Positions 35,159 to 47,401 of a stretch of 64,000 nt of DNA are shown piece after piece. Every line of letters begins with the position of its first letter. Position 1 is the stretch's first letter. Origin of the DNA: Steinernema hermaphroditum (taxonomy: Eukaryota > Nematoda > Chromadorea > Rhabditida > Steinernematidae); the NCBI GenBank assembly GCA_030435675.1, contig CM059625.1, forward strand, positions 2,356,001-2,420,000, given 5' to 3'. Made by a program: the position numbers and the translations under genes. A model generated the notes under the pieces. That model saw only the letters and a program-made list of their open reading frames with translations, made no database searches and was not told where the DNA came from.

Positions 35159-35783
35159 ATGTCCGCCCAGCAAGGAGTCTCGCTCGTTCGCCAGAACTAC
35201 GCCAGCGAAGTCGAAGCCGCCGTTAACAAGCAGGTGAACATTGAGCTCTACGCCAGCTATGTCTACTTGAGCATGGTAAGGTTCCTTTCGTTCTATGGAA
35301 GAGTACATGTGAGCTATTTTAGGCGTTCTACTTCGATCGCGACGACATCGCCCTGCACAACATCTCCAAGTGGCTGCGCAAGCAGTCGGACGAGGAGCGT
35401 GAGCACGCCATGATGCTTATGAAGTTCCAGAACACTCGTGGTGGACGCATCGTTCTGCAGAACATCGAGAAGCCCGAGAAGGATGAGTGGGGTACCGCCC
35501 TATCCGCCTTCGAGGCTGCCCTCGCTCTTGAAAAGGTCAACAACCAGTCGCTTCTTGACCTGCACAAGCTTGCCGGCGCTAACAACGACGCTCAGGTAGA
35601 GAACGCAGTCTCAGTAATCAGTTATCAATTGGTGTTATTCAGATGTGTGATTTCCTTGAGGATAAGTACCTCCGCGAACAGGTCGAATCGATCGAGGAGG
35701 TTGCCAAGTTCGTCACCAACCTGAAGAGAGTTGGACCTGGTTTGGGCGAGTACATGTTCGACAAGGAGCACTTCGATGACTAA
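35159..35783 (+). CDS. ftn: Ferritin heavy-chain type (FTN-1/FTN-2 homologue)
   Basis: Three exons (35159-35275, 35323-35595, 35643-35783) encode 176 aa, the usual length for a cytosolic ferritin. The four-helix bundle is complete: [52 protein letters not shown] and the last helix with DAQ. Ferroxidase-centre residues (Glu and Tyr of IELYASY, Glu and His of EEREHA, Glu of LEK, Gln of DAQ) are all present, so it should oxidise and store iron as a 24-mer cage. It has no signal peptide and is cytosolic. A TTTCAG acceptor at 35141-35146 lies 12 nt before the ATG and is a likely spliced-leader site. Only 176 codons are used, with GC-rich codon choice typical of high expression. Confidence 0.95.
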
Positions 35784-36290
35784 ATTTACGTGTAACTTAA
35801 AGCACAATTTACGCTGTATCTTATTTCGTTTTGTACACGAATACTGTACATATATTGATATTGTTTCATAAAAATATTTTGATCAGTTCATTTCGAACTC
35901 TCCACATTGAAATGATAAGCCTTTCTCGACGGACGTCATTGCACAACCGATTGGGATGATTTTCCTTTGTTATCTGGCAGCGGTCCGATTCCCACACCCA
36001 TTTTGACGAGAAGCTTTGTTCTGCAACCACCATTTTTCTGCTGCTTTTAAAAGATTCTGTGATTGATGGGAAGACAAAGCAAAAACAGGTGTCCCTTCGG
36101 TGGTTAAAAACGTTGTAGGAACCAGTTATAACATCCGAAAAAGGCTACATTCCGTATAGTTATACATAAACGATTATACCTTCGTTCACCCACTACCCTT
36201 TGTGTGGATCGTCGTGGTCCATTGAGTGCATGGAAATTTCAATGTTACTACAGTTCCAGCACAATCGGGTGACCAATTGAAGCTGTGAAA

Positions 36291-36660
36291 GTGAAGCGCA
36301 GTGCAAACGTGACAACTACTAGACGAGCGAATCCTGTTGGACACACTGTTCGGTTTGCATGACGAACAAAGTCCATAGCGAATGTCCAATATCTACGTCT
36401 TTCGGGTGTCCCACTTCTCCCTGGAACCCGGAAAAATCTCAACTGCAGCAGGATTTGCCGTCTAACCGACCATACGCTCAGAGAACGAATGGGGTACCGA
36501 CCGCTCGCCACCGTGACGCAGGAGACTTTCCTTAAGGTGAACCGCAGTGCAAACGAGACAAATACCGGACGAGCGAATCCTTTTGGGACACTTCGGTTTG
36601 TATGACGGAAAAAATCCATAACAAAATAGAACATTATGAGTGAAAGGGGAGTCCAATATC
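36291..36660. repeat. Direct repeat, two ~110-bp copies 245 bp apart
   Basis: Copies begin at about 36291 and about 36536. Both contain CGCAGTGCAAACG, GACGAGCGAATCCT and CACT(G)TTCGGTTTG, and end near GTCCAATATC. The repeat lies downstream of ferritin. It is non-coding as far as I can tell, although minus-strand frames run across it. Confidence 0.7.
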
Positions 36661-37658
36661 TTTCAATAAACAACCCATAAATGGGCCAGGAAAGTACACC
36701 TAAGGTACACCTGCTTTTAAGTCGTGCGAACAAAAAATAGGTACTAAATAAACTTATAACAACGTTCTGATAGAGATGGGCTGCTTGCAGAACTGGCACG
36801 TTGGCATGTGGGTTTGTACGTCACTCTGTCCGCACACTGCGCAGCTGGCGCCGACATCGACTCCTTTCTCACATTTCTAGCAGATGAGCCGTTTGTGGCA
36901 TCAGGTCAGACGCAAATGATTAATATATCCCGATTTTGAAAAGGTTAGTTATTCCTGTATATGGCGGAATGGACTAGATCGCTGGCTGACTGGTCTATTG
37001 CATAGCATTCTACCTATTGTATTAGCTATGGCTTCTGCATGAATGCATCTACTTCTCCAATCGTTTTGTTAGACCTAAATGTAAAACTGTTTGAATACCA
37101 CGATGTTCTGATCTTGACCGGCACTGGCAATTGATAAGATTTCAAATTTTTTGCAGAGATGGACCGTGTTTATTTACCACTCTATCTCCACTCCTTGCCC
37201 CTCGATGAGTGATTTATTAGCATAGAAACAGCGCATAACTCTTTTTAATGTGTTACAGAAAAGCATCAGCAATTGACGATAAGATAGCATAGGCGGTCAG
37301 ACCATTCCGACGCGAACATATGATCTTTCTATGTGGTCTTGACTGTCCTCATGAAAAATTCAAAGAAGAACGGCGGGAATTATTGTGATTTGAAGTCTTG
37401 TGTAGTAAGTAATGTTGTTGTTGTTTTCGCTTGGGCACCAAATAATCAATCACCACACAGGAAATCCGAACAGAAAAGAGATTTCTTTGTAGTGTGTAGA
37501 ACACGGCTGAGAATCATTGTCCGCATTGCAAAAATGGTTGCTATAGCAACTGATTATGGATTATGGATATGGACTATTTGGGATTATGCATGGCGCGCGC
37601 GAGGCTTTCTGCAACTGAAGTATGACATCATATTTTAGGCTGCGCAGATTCAAGAAAG

Positions 37659-40600
37659 ATGGAAGAAAGTGATAGCAGTGATGAAGAAGGCCGTGTGGAG
37701 GTGGAGTTAAAGCTTCTCCCTAAAAGTGGGGAAAAGTGTCAACCGAAACGAGAACCGCCGTCATGCTTCTTCTCCGTTTCACAATTCGATGATTTTCCAA
37801 ATAGAGACCCACCTCAACCCTGCAGCTCTGGCTATTCGTTCGATGAACCGGACTATCCGGCGAACGCCACTAATTTGCAAGATATCGCCCGTGAATCCGG
37901 ATTGATGATGATGGAGGACCGCCGTTCAACCGAACTCTATCACGTATCAGAGGGTCTCTGAGTGGACGTTTAACTGTTGAAGTGCTGTTTTAGAGACGCC
38001 TAAACTCATTAAGAGATCTCTACCATCGGCGAACAAAGCGCACACCAGAGGCAATGAGGAATGAAGAGTACTACCGCTTCGTGCAAGATTCACCCATCTA
38101 TCGTTGTTCCAATTTGCTGGCGAACTTCGTCTTGTCCGGTAACCGTACCTGGCTCCAATGCTCGTTTATTTTATGTTTAGAGGAGAAGGTTGTATTCGTG
38201 GACAATCCATTCCCAGAAAGCGAAGTGCTCACCATGCTTCGTACACTTGTCACGCTCTACGAGGATGTGCCAGCTACTGTTTTATATGTGAACTCAAACG
38301 AATCCATGCTGGACTCCCTCCTGTGGATGGCGAAGAAGTTCTTCCTTGTCGACGACGTTTGTTCGACAAAGAACGGAGAGGCCCATAACACTTCAGTTTG
38401 TGCTGTTCGCTGCACTAATTTCGCCGATGTCTGTGAAATCAGTAGTCCTAATATGTCACATCGAATTTGCTTTCTCACTGACAAGCAATTTTTGGATTTA
38501 CTGACCTCTAATCAGCCAAGGTTTTCGCTGGTTATTTTTGATAATTTCGTTTGTACGACAACACTGATGATGGCCGGTATGAGAGCTGCAAGCAACCTCA
38601 TTCAAGAGAACGGAGAACCTCTGTTCAAAACAGTAAAAAACCGACCGCTTTCAGTTTTTCATCAGTCGACAATTTAGATTGTAGCGTTCCACGGCTACCT
38701 CAATCCATCAATCAAGAATCTGTTCAAAGGTTCAAGAACTATAACTGATGAGGGGCTTCCCGAGAAATTTATTCTTTATCCTGAGAAGGCCATGCCATGG
38801 TAAGATCGTTTGCACTTAGCATACCACTCAACCTTACAAAATTTAGCCTTCCAAGGAAGGATTATCTCGATGATATCCTGAGCATTGTCCGATACCTGGT
38901 TGCCACACAATTGAACATTCCGTGCGGTACACCCTTTGGAAGTTTTACTCAGGAACTTCGACTCATAGAAGGAGACATTCTCGTATTTGCCGTTAGCGCA
39001 ACTGAAGCGCTCATGCTGCAGTATGCCTTAAAGCAGGACTTTGAATGGTTCGCTCCGTGGTATAAACTTAAGGACCCGGTAAAAGTAGTGTGTTTGACGG
39101 AATACAACACGATCAACGATCTGATGGCAGCACCAAATGATGATCGCATTACGGTTAGGAAAACAAAATAAGCTGAAATAAGTAAATGTTGGATGCTTAG
39201 ATTTTCATCGCAACCGACAATGCCACAAACATACCACGAGTTCCATACGTCCTTGATTCAGGCGTCGTCCGAAGGAACTACTTTAATACATCTGTTGCGT
39301 CATACTGCACGGAACTGGTGCCGATATCAAAATATTCAGCAGGGCGGCGGGCTTCTTATGCGATTTCGCTTATGAGTCGTCCTCGAGTCGATGAGGTTTC
39401 TATACAGGCCGGTGGTGAGTTCACACTTTGTCATGTCTTGGATTACTATCGAATTTAGGCGTTGTATTCCGCCTATACCCCTTTGACCAGCTGTCTACGC
39501 TCAAAGCACATGACCAGCTAATAGAGCGAAACGGTGAATCTGAATTGATATCCATGTACAACAAGGAATTGAAGCTGAACTGGAGCGAACAACAGGCGTC
39601 ATTTAGTAGTGACAATAACAAATTCCAAAGCCGCGCATGCAACAAGTAACTTACATTGTCTTAAAACGTAAATGTCATTTGGTCTTTAGGACGATCGACC
39701 TGCAATTCGCTCGTGAGATGCCTTTTATGAATCCAGAATACTTGGCCTTTTTACGTGATTCTGAGAAAGCATCAGCTGTCGATCTATCCCGAAAGCTTTT
39801 CATAGTGACGGTACTATCACTGGACCCAGTGTTTTGTTGTGGACGTGAAGCAAAGGTAGCTCCCCGCTTTTTGAACATCATCTAATGGCTCTGTCATTTC
39901 CAGTTTTTGTTGGATGAAGATAACAAGTACTCATCGGCCAGATACTTTTCTCGCCTTTTCGAAAAGATTGTAAACTGGCTACAGGGTGTCAGAACAAAGG
40001 AAAGATGCTTTGCAATGTTTAAACGGGTCGCTTCGTACGTAAAGGCTCGAGTGGATGCCTATGCGTCGGCGTTGCTGCAGCAGTGTGAGCTGAATGACGA
40101 TTCGCTTGATGACTGGACTGAATACCTAACAACGGAAGATGTTAAGCACTTGTATACGCTTCTACATCGGCGTGAAGTTCATGTTTACGAATTAAAAACT
40201 GAAAGAAATGTGAAGTATGCCGTAGCACTAGAACAAAGCAACGGAGTAGAATTCATTCTTCAGGTAAGATGTTCTAAAATGACACCTTGAGTCCAATAAA
40301 AGCATTGCAGCCATGCGACGGAATCGACTTCTTTGAAACCAATACCTCTTTTGAAACGATGACCTTCGCATTCCATCTCTTGGAGGAATGGAACGAATCT
40401 TTCTACATTCTCTCAGCAGTGACTTCCATGGAAAAGACCACCAGTCAAAACCACAAAACGTGCGATGCATATCAAAAACTCCACGTTGGTCCTCACGGGC
40501 GTCAATTTCTGCTTCCCAGCGGTGTGAACACCGTTCCTCTGAGCTACTTCTGTGGGCCACGCGATGTATTTTTATCGAGTGTGTGCGCACACGATCCACA

Positions 40601-43230
40601 CACTGATCTCTTTCTCGTCGGTACCGCGGATGCTGACCTGGACTCCGCAGCTGCCTTAATCAACCAGACCATTGCAACAAAATATTCAGAACTTCTTAAT
40701 GAAACGTGGGAGCTCGGCTGTCATGGAGTCAATAAGAAGAATTCAAGCACGGTATATGCACTAAGTATATTGTTTGTCATCAGTGAGAGTTATCGTGTAG
40801 GTGATCGTCGGAGCAGGTGGTGTCACCTTGGAACATCTCCTCAGCAACGAGGGTCGTCATGTCTATAATGAGAAGGTAGTCTATGGAGAAGCTGTGAAGC
40901 GCGAGCGTCGTATAACGCACGAGAATTTTGGATGTCTTGGAGATCCGACAATTGTAAACCCTCACGACCTTTTGCCAGTTAGCAGTGGTTTGACCTGGAA
41001 CTTGACGAAAGACGTTACTTCGAGGACCATTAAACAGTCCTTTCAGGTTTGCATCGCACCACATGTGATGTACCCCAGAAGAGTTTTAGAACGTTCAAAG
41101 GAAAGTGAAGTTGCGTACAAGAACGGGCAAGTACTGTGGCGTCAAATGCAGCCACCCAAGACTACTGGACTGCGCCGTAGGTAAAATCGTCGTGAGTGAC
41201 TTATCTTCATCGAGCATTTCAAGTTCCATGCACACATTTAGATCTGCGGTCCTTACATAGCACGACAGGTCATCAGTGCTTTATTGCACGCATTCCCAAA
41301 TTCTGTAATTGCCTGCAAACGCTATGCTGGAATAGCGGAAATGGAATCGTTGATGCGTTGGGAATCACCCGAGCTTGAAGAAGAACATGTACGCGATTTC
41401 GGCCTTTCATAACATATGTACACAGCTATTTATAGGTGTACGTTTTTGACTTATCTTTGGATGTCACTACTATCCAGTTTGCCAACGTTGCGCGCTTTGC
41501 ATTGCAGCCATTTGGCTATAACATTTGTGAAGCGTTTATCACAGTTCGTGGCGAAGATGAGAAGAAGTAGGAAAACAGCCTTAATGGATGATTATTTATT
41601 GCTTATATTTAGGGTATTTCTAGCAAAGGTCGACTCATTGTTACAGTCAAGTTTTCAAAAAATCCCGGTGGAAAGACAAGTGGAAGTTCTGAGGACCGAT
41701 TTCGAGGTTAAGAAAACTCACAATGCGTACATTTGGTGCACATATGAGAACGGCGACTTGCACGACTTGACGACTGAGATGAGGAAGGCAGCTCGCTCGC
41801 GGAAGCAGAAAACTCACATTTCGGTACGCACAATTTCTTTTTATCGGAATACCATCATTGTTTTTGCTTACAGATCAACACTGTTTACCGTCAGTTCTAC
41901 CTTCTATCGCACAACGAGTACATGGTCTATCAAACGGCGATAACACAGCTCTGTCTGGACGAAATGAATGGTGACGTAGATATCGAAGTGCGTGAATTGC
42001 CGGATGGACACTGGATTGTAAATCTCGAATGCTGCAATATCGCTTTGCTGGGTCGAGCCTGCAGGAAATTTGTGAAAATCCAGGAGTTTAATAAGCGTCT
42101 CAGACGGGAGCAGTACCCTGCGTTGTTCACCAGGTATGGTCGAATGCTACATATGTTTCAAACGATGGAATCATAGGAAAGGACTGGCATGGCTCGCTTC
42201 CCTACAAGACGCCTTTTGGCCATATCTTCGTGTCGTTTTCCCAGAAAAGCCGAGCACCGCCGTTGATTTGCTCATGGATCCGAAAATTCGAGATTCAGTC
42301 GGAAAATTGGTCAAAGAATACTGTGGGAAGAATTGGCAGAAGTATGTGTACCATCTGCTAGTGCTGCGTACAACTTGATCTGCTTTAGACCGCTTCCTTG
42401 TGATAGTGAACAGAGTTCGTGTTGCGCATGTTTCCACACCGACGAAGAGCGAAAGGTGGTGCTAGAATGTGGACATACCATTTGTGAGGAATGTCGCGAT
42501 TCTTGGGTAAATGAGGTCCTCATATACAAAGAAGTCTAACATACCATCTATAGATAAACGTTTGCGTTAGCGAAGGTAGCTTTCCTCTATGCTGTCCCGA
42601 ACTAGACTGCCAGAAGATCGTGGTGTGGAAGGACATCGAACGTGTAATCGCATTACTACATCTACACGTCATGATTCTCTCGTTTCAGTGGCTTATATGC
42701 GGAAAAGAGGACTGCTTCGACTGCGGGTCTCACGACGAGATAAAAAAACTATCCCGATCTAGCTATCGTCACTACTTAAACGGCCTCCGAGACCTGCATC
42801 TGCTCTGTTCAACACCCGACTGTATCGGGTATTTCACGGTAATCGAAGTTTTTTCACGGTTCATTTATGTGCTATCTGTTTCGTGTAGAAACGGATGGCG
42901 GAAGGAAGACAGAACGAGAAATGTCTCGAATGCAACGTGATGAAGTGCATGTCGTGTGGTGCGTGCACTCACGACGAAATAAGCTGCGAAGAGAACGAGG
43001 CTATGACGAATGACTCGGAACGCGGCTTACAATACTGGATACAGAAAGACCCAAAGAATCGGAAATCCTGCGTTGTCTGCAAAATGTTGATCGTCAAAGA
43101 TGCCGGTTGCAACCATATGCACTGCCGTTACTGTGAAACACACTTCTGCTGGATATGCGACTTCGTCAGCGATGATGGGATTCCTGGAGTTTATAAGCAT
43201 CTGTACGATATACATCATAGTTTCGTGTAG
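37659..43230 (+). CDS. DEAH-type helicase/RBR E3 ubiquitin ligase fusion with decayed helicase motifs
   Basis: About 20 short-intron exons run from MEESDSSDEEG (after a TTTTAG site at about 37638) to the stop at 43228. The central part follows the layout of DEAH helicases. Motif I is replaced (VDNPFPES), DEAH is DNFV (38540-38551), motif V is IATDNATN (39201), and motif VI, normally QRxGRxGR, is RRASYAIS (about 39345). ATP hydrolysis is therefore unlikely. The C-terminus is a complete RBR module: RING1 (CCAC ... LECGHTICEEC), IBR (CSTPDC ... CLEC ... CMSC) and RING2 with GCNHMHC, whose last Cys matches the catalytic cysteine of Ariadne-type ligases. The architecture resembles the helicase-type RBR subfamily, for example plant DEAH11/12. 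It probably transfers ubiquitin using the helicase fold as a binding platform. An AATAAA signal follows at about 43447. Confidence 0.8.
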
Positions 43231-44136
43231 GCCAGTCGGGTTGCATCGATCTCTAGGTCTTGCTGGTCTAATATCCTTTATGAATTCACACAACTTTTGA
43301 TGTTCAGGAAGACATTGTCAATCTTGAATGGCCAATTACGGAACGAGAATGTAAAGTGCTTTAGGAGTTCCACTTCGGCGCAGCTTCCACTTCATATTCT
43401 GGTCAATGTTTAGGCTTACTTTTTCATTGTACATATCTCAAACATGTAATAAAACATATCCGATGAAATGGAGAAAAAAATATGGGCCGAAAAGACAGCG
43501 TACATGGTGCTTATATTGTGATAGCTGTATTAGGCTTGCATGACTTCGCTGTTGGTCGAACTTGTCGAATTAAGCAACTGTAAAAGTAACTTGGCGGAAC
43601 ACCTCTTTTACCTAAATATGCTCGTCTTACCGCTCGGAGCCAATACGGCTGTTGACACGAAATGCTAATTTGACGGTCGAGGCGCCCAGATCAAAATCGT
43701 TGTGTGTCACTCAATCCTGCTAAGTACCCCAATCGATGCAATCTCGCCATGTGTGAAAAAGTGACCAAAAGGTATAAGAGGCGGCCTCACCGCTCAAAAA
43801 GACGGAACCATTCGTTTACCTGGATCTTGAATGTGGATCAGTTATTTTATCCTCAAATTTCTTCAATATTCTTGCTTTTCGATCGTTCATAAGTAGAACA
43901 TATTTGTGTACCCATGAGATATCCACTAATTTTCTACCATAAACCCTCATCGCCGGATCGTAACTTCTGAATGACACGTGTTCGTCCTATTGTAGCTGAT
44001 ATTCACGATTGCCTTTCATATCGGAACCCCATAGAGTGCATGTAGACTCTGTGTTTTGAGCAAATGTGTGAAATTCGCAGTTCAAAATATCGTACAGTGT
44101 TCAGGCGGCGGGAAAATAATCGTCTACACAAACGAC

Positions 44137-45215
44137 ATGGAAATCACGCGAACGAACCCCCTCCATCTTACTCCCGCTCAGCAGCTAGAGGCCGACTTCC
44201 CCGAACACCAGGGATGGGTGTCGACTGGAAGCCGTGTGTACGGACGCATTGGAGAATTATTCTATCCGGGAGTTGTGCTCAGGTTTGTTGACTCAGGACT
44301 AAAGGAATATTTTGATATCGCTCTTCTTTTAGTATTGAAGGGGAAATGTACCGTGTCTACTTCGTTGATGACGACAACAATGAGTTTCTATCGAAAAATG
44401 ATGTTGTCCCCATTCGCGGTATAAGGCCAACTTTGACAGTAGGTTCGACATAAAGACTGTCTTAATGAGCGGTGAATATAGGTTGACGTAGCGGCACTGA
44501 CCGTCGCTATCAATTATACTCCCCGACGAGGAAATCCATGTAAATGGATTTATGGTATTTTCAAAGGAGCAATGAAGGAGTCGAGGGCGTACTTGATGAC
44601 GTACTCACAGTTCTAACTTTTTCCATAACAATGGGAAGCAATTCAGGTTTACGTGGTGTGAGATATCGTTCGACGTCGATCAAGCCAGACTGATTGTAAA
44701 CCAAGCGAGAGCGTCTACTCTGTGCGCTGCGGGTATGTCGTTGACATCACTTCTTCGTTCATGTTATGCACTTAAGAAATGATTTTCTATAATAAAACAA
44801 GAAAGCGGATTGCACTTGAAATCGCTGCTCAGGAGCAGCATCGTTTTCATCAATCCAATCGTGTAGTGATATCCAGCGCAGCAGTGGCTTATTGGAACTT
44901 TCCAAGGTTTCACCGACGTAAACAAGAAAAACACTATGAGGTATTAAAGAAGAAACGTTTAACCATAAAGCGTTATTGTTAGGTTTACTTGGGATAAGAT
45001 TGTGCTTGATAGCAGCCAAGCGAAAGCGCTCCAAAGTCGAAAGGACTCCTTTGCAAATCTGTCTTCTGGTATACGTCCCTCTTACACCACTGTAAGAATT
45101 TTATCGTTTAGGAAACCCTGCAACACCGTCATCCTCGCTGCGCTGTCTTAGGAGTGAGAAAAGCCGCAAAGGCGCGACCACGCCCATTAGAAAAGGCGCA
45201 GCGCGTCGAACCTAA
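44137..45215 (+). CDS. 53BP1-like Tudor-only gene (copy D), BRCT region absent
   Basis: Starting MEITRTNPLHL, exons close in phase through a Tudor region matching copies A and B: PAQQLEADFPE, GSRVYGRIGELFYPGVVL, MYRVYFVDDDNNEFL and VVPIRGIRP. A VDVAALTV segment and an FTW exon follow. The next exon ends in a short basic tail (LRSEKSRKGATTPIRKGAARR) and a stop at 45213, so no BRCT repeats are encoded. Introns sit where they do in copies A and B. The FTW exon is present twice. The BRCT-only gene at 46449-47401 lies on the opposite strand, pointing toward this gene. The 5' end may extend upstream, where an open frame continues to 44056. Confidence 0.65.
44647..44732 (+). other. Alternative exon 1 of a duplicated pair (86 nt) in copy D
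   Basis: This exon encodes FTWCEISFDVDQARLIVNQA and eight more residues. It starts in phase 2 and ends in phase 1, with an acceptor ATTCAG and a donor GTATGT. It is homologous to the exon at 44983-45068 and to the FSW exons of copies A and B. Confidence 0.7.
44983..45068 (+). other. Alternative exon 2 of a duplicated pair (86 nt) in copy D
   Basis: This exon encodes FTWDKIVLDSSQAKALQSRK and eight more residues. It has the same length and the same phases as 44647-44732, with an acceptor TTGTTAG and a donor GTATAC. It is closer to copies A and B (FSWEKISFD, FSWDKILFN, then NSFAKF or RSFAML against DSFANL). Confidence 0.7.
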
Positions 45216-46448
45216 AGACTCAGCGTCTATGGAAAGGGAAGCGTTTAAATTCTTTCCACTTCGTTCTTTTCTTTACGATGTAATGATTTTCTCTCGTCCA
45301 TGATAATGCTTCATCCAATCTCTCATTTATTTAGTGGCTTGCGCCTATCTTCTGTATTAAAATCCATTTCAAATCGTTTTGTGGGCATCGACACTACTGC
45401 GGAGTTGTTCATTGACAGAAAGAATCAACCAGGTTCAAGTATGAGTACAGGCCAAACTAATCACTCAAGCCTGCTTATGTTAAAAGTCCATATAGACCGT
45501 AGGTACGTATAATCGTTTTTGTTCATTGGGCGATCGCTCTCTTTGTTCTCAAATAGAGTTGAAGGAGCGGCCATTCTCGGTTTACAGTGCAATGATCCCC
45601 CCGTTTACGTGGCAGTTGAAGCTCCTATATTTCGCTAAGAAGATCACACAAGCCCGCCATCAACCGCGCTCCATGTAAAGCCGAAGACCCACTGCAAGGC
45701 TGAACTGAGCGCCGCTATCCAAAGATGCGACTCTACTTCGTATATCGCTCTCTACCACCGCGCCTCGCCTGGATTTGGTCGATTTGCCGCCCTTAAGCCA
45801 GCATAGTTAAACAACGAAAAGCCACTATAGTGCGAAATTTGTCTTTTTTCTGAACAAAGCGTGCATGGGGGTGCATTGATAGTGGCGATGAAGTCACACC
45901 TCAGTACCTATGACATAGCCGCTCCCGCTCAAAACTGCGAACTCATTCCGGCAGAGATCACCGGTACTATTCGTTCATCTCCACAGCTTGTTCCTCTTTC
46001 TGCCCACATAAGCGGTGGTGAATATAATATGGTACTTTATTGGTTTTAAGCTACGTAAAAAAGAAACACACAGTTAAAAAGGGAAAGTACGACTCTGTTT
46101 TCTTAAAAACCGTCGCACAAATAGTATAGTCATGAACTTAATGGGTAAAGGACGCTGATCAAGTTGAGCAGCGCTGGAGGGGCTTTTAGAAGTAGGAACC
46201 GAGATTAAATATTTCGAAAAAACACGACAAAACAAGATAAAGTGGAGTAGTTAAGTAGATGGGCCATTTCCATCAATAACAGATAAAGAGACAGACAGAA
46301 AAACGAGGTAACAATACCACTTGTTTTGCGATACAAGAGAATGGCTAGCTTGCAAGGACAAGAGGACAGAACTTGCGCGATGGAGTCAATCAAGAAGATG
46401 GAGAAAATTCTCCCAAGATACACACAACAAATAGCTGCCCGATTGCTC
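45216..46448. other. Intergenic region between the two convergent 53BP1-like partial genes
   Basis: No gene is supported. A GC-rich stretch at about 45560-45810 has short, weak matches to the SINE-like family at 12.8 and 21.1 kb. Confidence 0.3.
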
Positions 46449-47401
46449 TTAATTTGGCCTCGACTTCTCCCTAAAACGAAACGACGGGTGGAGGTCGAAC
46501 TCCAAATATCGACCCGTTATTAGTACTGAGATGATCCAATCTGATGTTGTTATTGGAATGTTCCTTTTTTTGGCTGCCATGATCGAAGCCTCGCTTGTTC
46601 CATCCGTGATCACGACATCGATTATGTCTGAAGAGCGTGAACGACTGCGTTTTCGAGTTATTGGGGGCAGCTCTCTTTGCACTCGTGCACCAAGCACCTC
46701 CAACAGCGGCTTCCACATTTCAACAAAGCGTTTAGGTGAAAAAAATGGTGAAGGGGAAGCTTCGGAATCGCCGGCTAGGACCACGGTTCTTCCCCTAAGA
46801 ACATCGGTGTTCGGATGCCTGTGAAATTGAAACTAAGACGTAACAAGGAGTAAAAAACGTACCAACGGACAATTTCGTTGGTCAGAGGGTTAACGCCAGC
46901 ATGCAGCATGTATGGCCTGTGGTTGACTACCATGTCTTTCTTAAAACAGGCCTCAAGCCACGTGTAGCTGACGCACTCAACGGACAGGGCGAGGGCCGTC
47001 AGATACTTGTAGGTACGACAGTGCAGATTGGCGATCAAATACATTTCCATATCTCGATCGGCAGCCTTAACGAAGCATTACTTTCACACAAGAACGAACT
47101 GGTGTTAAATACCATAAAAGTCTCGAGTACGATGCCTCCTCGATTAGCGATTTCCTTCTTCAATCTTCGCTTGCTAAGATGTACCGCCTCTAAAACTACT
47201 AACCCTCGAATCATCATTGGTACACTGTAACTTGCCGTCAGTAGAAAGCGCCGAACTCGAAGTTACAACGAATTGCTTCCCAGCTAGTGTCATGCCCACT
47301 TGCGTACTGTCGGGAGATTGAGCACGCGACGACTGCTCAGAATCCGCACTGGCGTCCGCGCTCTGAGCCTGGTCCTCCTCCATTGTATGCATTGGATTCA
47401 A
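46449..47401 (-). CDS. 53BP1-like BRCT-only gene (copy C), possibly damaged
   Basis: The N-terminal exon (from MNPMHTMEEDQAQ) is acidic and Ser-rich and runs into LAGKQFVVTSS, the start of BRCT 1. Later exons read IANRGGIVLETFM, YLIANLHCRTYKYLTALAL, CVSYTWLEACF, then BRCT 2 (GRTVVLAGDS ... RFVEMWKPLLEVLGARV ... TTSDWIISVL), stopping at 46449. Introns match copies A and B except that the last is absent. In its place is a Ser/Arg insert (TRKRSRSRSSD), which suggests intron loss or inclusion. The junction at about 47185-47230 has no splice choice that keeps frame, so this copy may carry a frameshift. No Tudor exons were found upstream on this strand to 49 kb. Confidence 0.6.
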
